Part shown: one piece after another, positions 30,081 to 34,023 of the stretch
How positions within the stretch are numbered: position 1 is the first letter of the stretch
Layout: each line of letters begins with the position of its first letter
Assembly: GCA_039194995.1 (NCBI GenBank)
Contig: JBCCVR010000060.1
Span: 1 to 34,023 of the forward strand
Direction: 5' to 3'
Length of the DNA: 34,023 nt
From: CCY15215 sp039194995
Lineage (GTDB): Bacteria > Cyanobacteriota > Cyanobacteriia > Cyanobacteriales > Spirulinaceae
Made by a program: the position numbers and the translations under genes
The notes under the pieces: generated by a model
The model's database searches: none
What the model was told of the DNA's origin: nothing
The model's input: the letters and a program-made list of their open reading frames with translations, nothing else

Positions 30081-30865
30081 TGCTAGTTTTCGCGATTTTC
30101 CGAAAAGAACTGCAAGGCTATTTTGCCTCTCCCATTGCCTACATCGTGGCGGGCATTTTCTGGCTGCTGTCGGGTTTTATCTTTGTGATTCTCCTCTTGG
30201 GCCCGGGAGGAATCATCCAGCGTGTCGCCTTCCAAGAACAACAATCGGCCTTTCCCATCTCCACGGATGTTGCCTATCTTTTCCTCGGTCAATTTCTCAG
30301 TACCATCGGCTCCATCTCTCCCTTGATTCTCCCCATGCTCTCCATGGGACTGTATGCGGAAGAGCGCAAGGGACGCACCCTAGAACTGTTGGCAACTTCC
30401 CCAATTTCTAATTGGGCAGTGGCCCTTGGTAAGCTCTTGGGAGTAGTAACCTTCTATATTACGTTGCTCGTCCCGTTGGTGATTTGCGAAGCGATCGCCT
30501 TTAGTGCCGCCGATCCCCCTTTTCCCCCCGCAGTCCCCTTACTCGCCCATTTAGGATTAATTCTGCTCGCAGCTTCGATTCTATCTTTGGGAATGTTTAT
30601 TTCGTCCCTTACCTCGAGTTCTCTGATTGCTGCCTTTTTAACCTTTGCCCTCGTCCTTTTTCTAGCTCTATTGGATGTTATTGCCGCCCGTGCGCCCCAA
30701 CCCTTTGGAGATATTCTCAATCATATTTCCCTGTTGAAACATTATGAGACCCTCCTACAAGGAATTTTTGACTGGGGAAGTTTAGCACTCTTTGCCAGCT
30801 ACATTATTCTAGGAATATTCCTCACGGCTCAGTCCATCGAAACCCTACGCTTTCAGCGCTCCTAA
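30080..30865 (+). CDS. ABC-2 type permease, GldF-like
   Basis: A 261-residue integral membrane subunit with six hydrophobic segments. MLVFAIFRKELQGYFASPIA and the later SMGLYAEERKGRTLELLATS plus WAVALGKLLG are typical of the GldF/NosY-like ABC-2 permease family. Such permeases pair with a GldG-type auxiliary subunit, encoded next (30892-32583), and a GldA-type ATPase. No ATPase gene is in the window: upstream lies pncB on the opposite strand. The start at 30080 is chosen over 29945 because the extra 45 residues are low-complexity, repeat-derived sequence. A heptamer array runs into the ATG and no Shine-Dalgarno sequence is visible. The substrate is unknown; in other bacteria the system serves gliding or export. 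Confidence 0.88.
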   Translation: MLVFAIFRKELQGYFASPIAYIVAGIFWLLSGFIFVILLLGPGGIIQRVAFQEQQSAFPISTDVAYLFLGQFLSTIGSISPLILPMLSMGLYAEERKGRTLELLATSPISNWAVALGKLLGVVTFYITLLVPLVICEAIAFSAADPPFPPAVPLLAHLGLILLAASILSLGMFISSLTSSSLIAAFLTFALVLFLALLDVIAARAPQPFGDILNHISLLKHYETLLQGIFDWGSLALFASYIILGIFLTAQSIETLRFQRS

Positions 30866-30891
30866 CCGATTATCGATTTCCTATCCTACCG

Positions 30892-32583
30892 ATGAAAAAT
30901 CTCATCCAGCACTTTCGTCCCAACCGCAACCTGTGGAAGTATCTATTTTGGGCTGGCTTATGCACGACTGCAGCCGGTTTGGCAGCAGGATTTACCCAAG
31001 GCATTTGGTCATTTTTAATTATTTTTGTGGCCGTCGGGGGAATTTTTATCATGTTGGTGAGTGCGGGTCTGTGGACCGGGCAACTTCAGGAATTATCCCG
31101 ACACCGATCGACCCGTGCAGGAACGGATGCGCTGATTGCGACGCTTTCTCTGATTATTATTCTAGGGTGGCTGAATTTTTTGGCCGTGCGTTATTCCAAC
31201 AGCGTGGACTTAACAGAAACGCAACTGTTTACCCTCTCCCCGCAAACGCAACAACTGGTTGAGAATTTGACCCAACCCCTAAAAGTCTGGATTTTTGAAC
31301 CCACCCCTTTCCCACCCGATCGCGATTTGTTGGCCCGTTATGCGAAGTTGAGTCCCAATTTTGAGTATGAATTTGTAGATCCGCAAGTCGAAATCGGACT
31401 CTCGCGACGGTACAACGTGGAACAGCGCGGTGAGGTGCATTTGGACTATGGCAACAAGAGCCAATTGGTACAAACGTTACGGGAAGGCCAAGCTCCTCTC
31501 TCGGAAATTCAAATTACCAACGGGATCGAGAAGATCCTGCGCGATCGCTCCCCCCGAGTTTACTTCTTGCAAGGTCACGGAGAACTCCCCCTAGAACCCG
31601 TAGAAGGGGGACTTTCTCAAGCCGCGAGCAGCTTAGAGGAACGGGGATATGTCGTCGAACCCCTCGATCTCAGTGCCGTACCGCGCATTCCCGAAGATAC
31701 CACGGTATTGGCGATCGCTGCCCCAGAGCGCCCATTATTTCCGGGGGAACGCGAAGCTGTACAAGAGTATTTACAGCAGGAAGAGGGAGCGGGATTATTG
31801 CTCTTATTAGCGCCGAATAGTAACGCAGGTTTAGGAGATATTTTGGAAGAATGGGGACTCGAACTCGATACCCGTTTGGCGATCGATGCGTCGGGAACCG
31901 GAGGGGTAATTGGCTACAGTCCCACAACTCCTTTAGTAAACCGCTATGGTACCCATCCCATTACGATCGAGTTTGGCAATCGTTTCTCGGTTTATCCCCT
32001 TTCAACTCCCGTAATTATTGAAGAAAAAGAGGATATTAACGCAGTCCCCATTGTGATGACCAATGAGGAAAGTTGGGCAGAAAGAGATTTAACCTCCGAT
32101 ACGCTGGAGTTCGATCCCGAGGAGGATTTAGCCGGGCCGATTAATATTGGGGTGGCACTGGAACGAACTTTAAAATCAGAAGAAGATCGCGACGAAACTG
32201 AGGAAGAAACAGAAAATAATGAAGAGGATACGAATGCAGACTCAGAAGAAGATGCGGATGGAGAAGATACCGATACAGATGCAACAGATTTAGAGGAAGA
32301 GGAAGATAGCGGTTCGAAAGTGCGAATGGTTATCTTTGGTAATGCCAGTTTTGCAACAAATGGTTGGTTCGAGCAACAGTTTAACAGCGATGTATTTCTC
32401 AACTCCGTCAAATGGTTAGCAGATGAAGACGAACAATTATTATCAATTCGTCCGAAAGAACTTTCCAATCGTCGTATTAATTTGTCCCCGGAATTAGCGG
32501 CATTATTAGGATGGCTGGCGATCGCCTTTTTCCCGTTATGCGCCTTTGTGGGAGCCGGGGCAATCTGGTGGATCAAGCGCTAG
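30892..32583 (+). CDS. GldG-family auxiliary ABC transport subunit
   Basis: A 563-residue membrane protein. Three N-terminal hydrophobic segments (about 16-36, 40-62 and 80-100) are followed by a large extracytoplasmic domain. It begins VDLTETQLFTLSPQTQQLVE, the GldG/ABC-transporter auxiliary signature, and continues IEKILRDRSPRVYFLQGHGE. A final C-terminal membrane span (about 535-560) ends in WWIKR. Residues about 428-476 form an extremely acidic insert (nearly half Glu/Asp), just before VRMVIFGNASFATN. The ATG lies 26 nt after the permease stop, so the two are one operon. The partner ATPase is not in the window. The acidic insert might bind divalent cations or be disordered; that is inference. 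Confidence 0.9.
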   Translation: MKNLIQHFRPNRNLWKYLFWAGLCTTAAGLAAGFTQGIWSFLIIFVAVGGIFIMLVSAGLWTGQLQELSRHRSTRAGTDALIATLSLIIILGWLNFLAVRYSNSVDLTETQLFTLSPQTQQLVENLTQPLKVWIFEPTPFPPDRDLLARYAKLSPNFEYEFVDPQVEIGLSRRYNVEQRGEVHLDYGNKSQLVQTLREGQAPLSEIQITNGIEKILRDRSPRVYFLQGHGELPLEPVEGGLSQAASSLEERGYVVEPLDLSAVPRIPEDTTVLAIAAPERPLFPGEREAVQEYLQQEEGAGLLLLLAPNSNAGLGDILEEWGLELDTRLAIDASGTGGVIGYSPTTPLVNRYGTHPITIEFGNRFSVYPLSTPVIIEEKEDINAVPIVMTNEESWAERDLTSDTLEFDPEEDLAGPINIGVALERTLKSEEDRDETEEETENNEEDTNADSEEDADGEDTDTDATDLEEEEDSGSKVRMVIFGNASFATNGWFEQQFNSDVFLNSVKWLADEDEQLLSIRPKELSNRRINLSPELAALLGWLAIAFFPLCAFVGAGAIWWIKR

Positions 32584-32681
32584 CAATGCGATCGTACTCT
32601 GGGGGATTGGAGAAATGCGATCGCGGTGCAATTTTTTCGGGGTGACTCGTTTCTGCGGAGGTGTGAACGTATCATTTTCAG

Positions 32682-33020
32682 TTAATTAGAACTGCCATTA
32701 TTATGCTGCCCAAATATATCTCTTATAGTTTGTTCGAGGCGATCCAAAGCGAGATTCGTTGTTTTTTTGTATTCGAGAAAGTTATCTTGTTGTTGTGAAA
32801 CAATCTGGACTAAAATTCGGTTTGCTTCTCGCAGTTCATCGAGTTGCTGTTGGTGAGTTTCCCGAATCTCGGCAATTTTGCGATCGCTGGCTTCAATTTT
32901 GCGATCGCTGGCTTCAATTTTGCGATCGCTGGCTTCAATGCGACGATTGTTATCCTCAATACGGCGATCGTGTGCTTCGGCTAATACAAGTAACCGTTCT
33001 ATTCTTTCATCGATGCTCAT
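32682..33020 (-). CDS. Small coiled-coil protein with heptad repeats
   Basis: A 112-residue protein from ATG 33020 (MSIDERIERLLVLAEAHDRR). The central part repeats the heptad KIEASDR three times perfectly, preceded by related RRIEDNNRRIEASDR and followed by KIAEIRETHQQQLDELREAN. It is therefore a continuous coiled coil to about residue 75, with a short helical C-terminus. The DNA encoding the heptads is a three-fold 21-bp perfect repeat, each unit containing a HIP1 octamer (32873-32935). Similar small coiled-coil proteins are common and rapidly varying in filamentous cyanobacteria; no function is known to me. Confidence 0.75.
   Translation of the reverse strand: MSIDERIERLLVLAEAHDRRIEDNNRRIEASDRKIEASDRKIEASDRKIAEIRETHQQQLDELREANRILVQIVSQQQDNFLEYKKTTNLALDRLEQTIRDIFGQHNNGSSN
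32873..32935. repeat. 21-bp perfect tandem repeat x3 containing HIP1
   Basis: Units 32873-32893, 32894-32914 and 32915-32935 are identical; each contains TTTTGCGATCGCTGGCTT. On the coding strand each unit encodes seven residues, one coiled-coil heptad. Confidence 0.97.
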
Positions 33021-33117
33021 GCACTCTCTCCTCATTCAGTTTTATCGAGCCTATTTCATTTTAGCATTGGGTATGAATGGATACAGGATTCGTTCATGGA
33101 TGTCCGGGAGTTCCACC

Positions 33118-33531
33118 ATGAAAACAAAAAATCTAACGTCTTATTTTCTGGAAGCACGATCTTTTTTACCGCATTGGTCTTTACAAAACAGCGATCTCTT
33201 ATCGAAAATTGTCAAATCTATTCCTAATTCTCGGATTGATTGGGAATGGGAAACGGGGGAACTTTGGGCATCTATTTTTATTGAGGAAAAATGGATCGGT
33301 ACGATTCGATCGGAGATTGCGATCGCATTTTTTCTAGAAGAATATTCTCTTTCTATTGTTGAATTGATGGCTGAATATGGGGTTAAATTAGTGGTGGTGA
33401 AAGATTTTGAGACGAAGGAATTTAAAATTGAGAAGGAGAAGTGCGATCGTTTATTTGTTGAGTGTCGCAATGGTGAGGCTGTGGATTTAGAACGATTGTC
33501 GATCGCGGATTTATGGTGGGCTACAATTTAA
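33118..33531 (+). CDS. Hypothetical protein
   Basis: A 137-residue protein. The start at ATG 33118 (MKTKNLTSYFLEARSFLPHW) has GGGAG 7 nt upstream; an in-frame ATG at 33073 is possible. The sequence looks like a small alpha/beta domain: RIDWEWETGELWASIFIEEK, then SIVELMAEYGVKLVVVKDFE and a basic-acidic KEFKIEKEKCDRLFVECRNG before a Trp-rich end (IADLWWATI). It lies 47 nt before the antitoxin-like gene on the same strand. No family recognised. Confidence 0.55.
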   Translation: MKTKNLTSYFLEARSFLPHWSLQNSDLLSKIVKSIPNSRIDWEWETGELWASIFIEEKWIGTIRSEIAIAFFLEEYSLSIVELMAEYGVKLVVVKDFETKEFKIEKEKCDRLFVECRNGEAVDLERLSIADLWWATI

Positions 33532-33578
33532 GGAAGTGCGATCGCGGTTATAATACAAGCAAGATTTAGAGCGGAACA

Positions 33579-33785
33579 ATGGTTAAAACAATTACAGCCG
33601 TATTTGATGGGAAAGTATTTCATCCCACTGATGCGATCTCACTTCCTCCCAATACTTCGGTTGAGATTACAATTCAAACCGTTGAAAATGGCGATCGCGA
33701 ACCCGTGTCTTTTCTGGAAGTTGCGCGATCGTTTGAGTTAGAAGGTCCTACAGATTGGTCGGAAAATTTGGATCGGTATCTATAA
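33579..33785 (+). CDS. AF2212-like (DUF104) antitoxin-type protein
   Basis: A 68-residue protein that opens MVKTITAVFDGKVFHPTDAI, the pattern of the AF2212/DUF104 family, with a typical LPPNTSVEITI strand and a short acidic C-terminal helix. Members are annotated as antitoxins of VapBC-type pairs. A purine-rich site (AGAGCGGA) precedes the ATG. No PIN-domain toxin gene follows: the next sequence is a short non-coding stretch and then a probable transposase tail on the opposite strand. The 33118-33531 gene upstream does not look like a PIN toxin. It is therefore a solitary antitoxin-like gene, or its partner was lost. Confidence 0.75.
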   Translation: MVKTITAVFDGKVFHPTDAISLPPNTSVEITIQTVENGDREPVSFLEVARSFELEGPTDWSENLDRYL

Positions 33786-33909
33786 TGAAGTGTTGCTGGC
33801 ATCAAGCAATAGAATAGAGCTTGAAGAGTTCGTTGAAAAAATCTCTTACTGTTTGTATTGGCTGCTTGCTTTCTATAAACTCATATCAAATCCGGTTAAT
33901 CAATAGAAA

Positions 33910-34023
33910 TTAAAAGCCAACGGCTTCACACCACCAATCAAATGCAGTAACCCCCCGCACCTGTTCGGGTCTTTCTATCAACACCCGACATCGATGAGCC
34001 ATGACTTCCTCCAACGCAGCCAA
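33910..34023 (-). CDS. Probable transposase C-terminal fragment (5' truncated by window edge)
   Basis: 37 residues in frame from the window edge to a stop at 33910-33912, reading LAALEEVMAHRCRVLIERP and then EQVRGVTAFDWWCEAVGF. The pattern of an L-x-x-LE helix, RC-x-x-L and a terminal T-x-F-x-WW resembles the C-terminus of IS630-type transposases as I remember them. No catalytic DDE residue is visible in this fragment, so the assignment is tentative. Its position at the window edge fits an assembly break in a repeated element. The element's own end would lie somewhere in 33790-33910. Confidence 0.4.
   Translation of the reverse strand: MAALEEVMAHRCRVLIERPEQVRGVTAFDWWCEAVGF

Noticed and set aside
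31992..32576. Minus-strand 194-residue Ser-rich frame
   Set aside because: Antisense of the acidic GldG-like coding region; the Ser runs mirror Glu/Asp codons.

Overview
The window is a chromosomal piece of a cyanobacterium, probably a filamentous or otherwise complex one. HIP1 octamers (GCGATCGC) occur throughout, inside and between genes. The gene content includes the photosystem II lipoprotein CyanoQ (psbQ) and VIPP1, and there are abundant short heptanucleotide tandem repeats. No RNA gene or CRISPR array was recognised. Both ends look like broken or repetitive sequence: secA is cut off at the left edge, and a probable transposase tail sits at the right edge.

Layout. 1-5.2 kb: the 5' part of secA, an O-antigen-ligase-like membrane protein, a YaaW-family protein and several small unknown genes. 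Two of the small genes are paralogues (809-1204 and 3808-4164). 5.5-9.5 kb: an NB-ARC STAND ATPase whose stop lies 2 nt before the start of glutamine-dependent NAD+ synthase (nadE), followed by a DUF4230 membrane protein. 9.6-13.25 kb, minus strand: a cell-surface O-acylation operon of MBOAT acyltransferase, SGNH-like partner and acyltransferase-3. 13.5-15.06 kb: an orphan glycine-betaine/choline-type binding lipoprotein and a membrane protein. 15.08-16.7 kb, minus strand: a compact YbjQ, membrane YbjQ, M48 protease operon. 16.8-18.1 kb: a RimI-like acetyltransferase and a small membrane protein. 18.3-20.3 kb, minus strand: psbQ, FAD oxidoreductase (ATGA overlap) and an SRPBCC protein. 20.5-24.2 kb: Pmp3/YqaE, a stand-alone Clp N-domain protein, vipp1, a zinc-ribbon protein and trmFO. 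24.3-29.9 kb, minus strand: pncB, nadD and a large NACHT-pentapeptide STAND NTPase. 30.1-32.6 kb: GldF/GldG-type ABC membrane subunits with no ATPase in view. 32.7-34.0 kb: a HIP1-built coiled-coil protein, an unknown gene, an AF2212-type antitoxin-like protein and the transposase tail.

The most striking relation is between immunity-type STAND NTPases and NAD+ synthesis. The three enzymes that take nicotinate to NAD+ (PncB, NadD, NadE) are all here in two blocks, and each block directly abuts a different STAND NTPase gene (NB-ARC with nadE; NACHT with pncB-nadD). Functional linkage is inference; the adjacency is seen directly.

A second theme is repeats placed at gene borders. Heptanucleotide tandem repeats sit immediately before the start codons of five genes, and supply the stop codon or last residues of three. 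A 41-bp G/C palindrome occurs as a perfect inverted pair about 5.7 kb apart.
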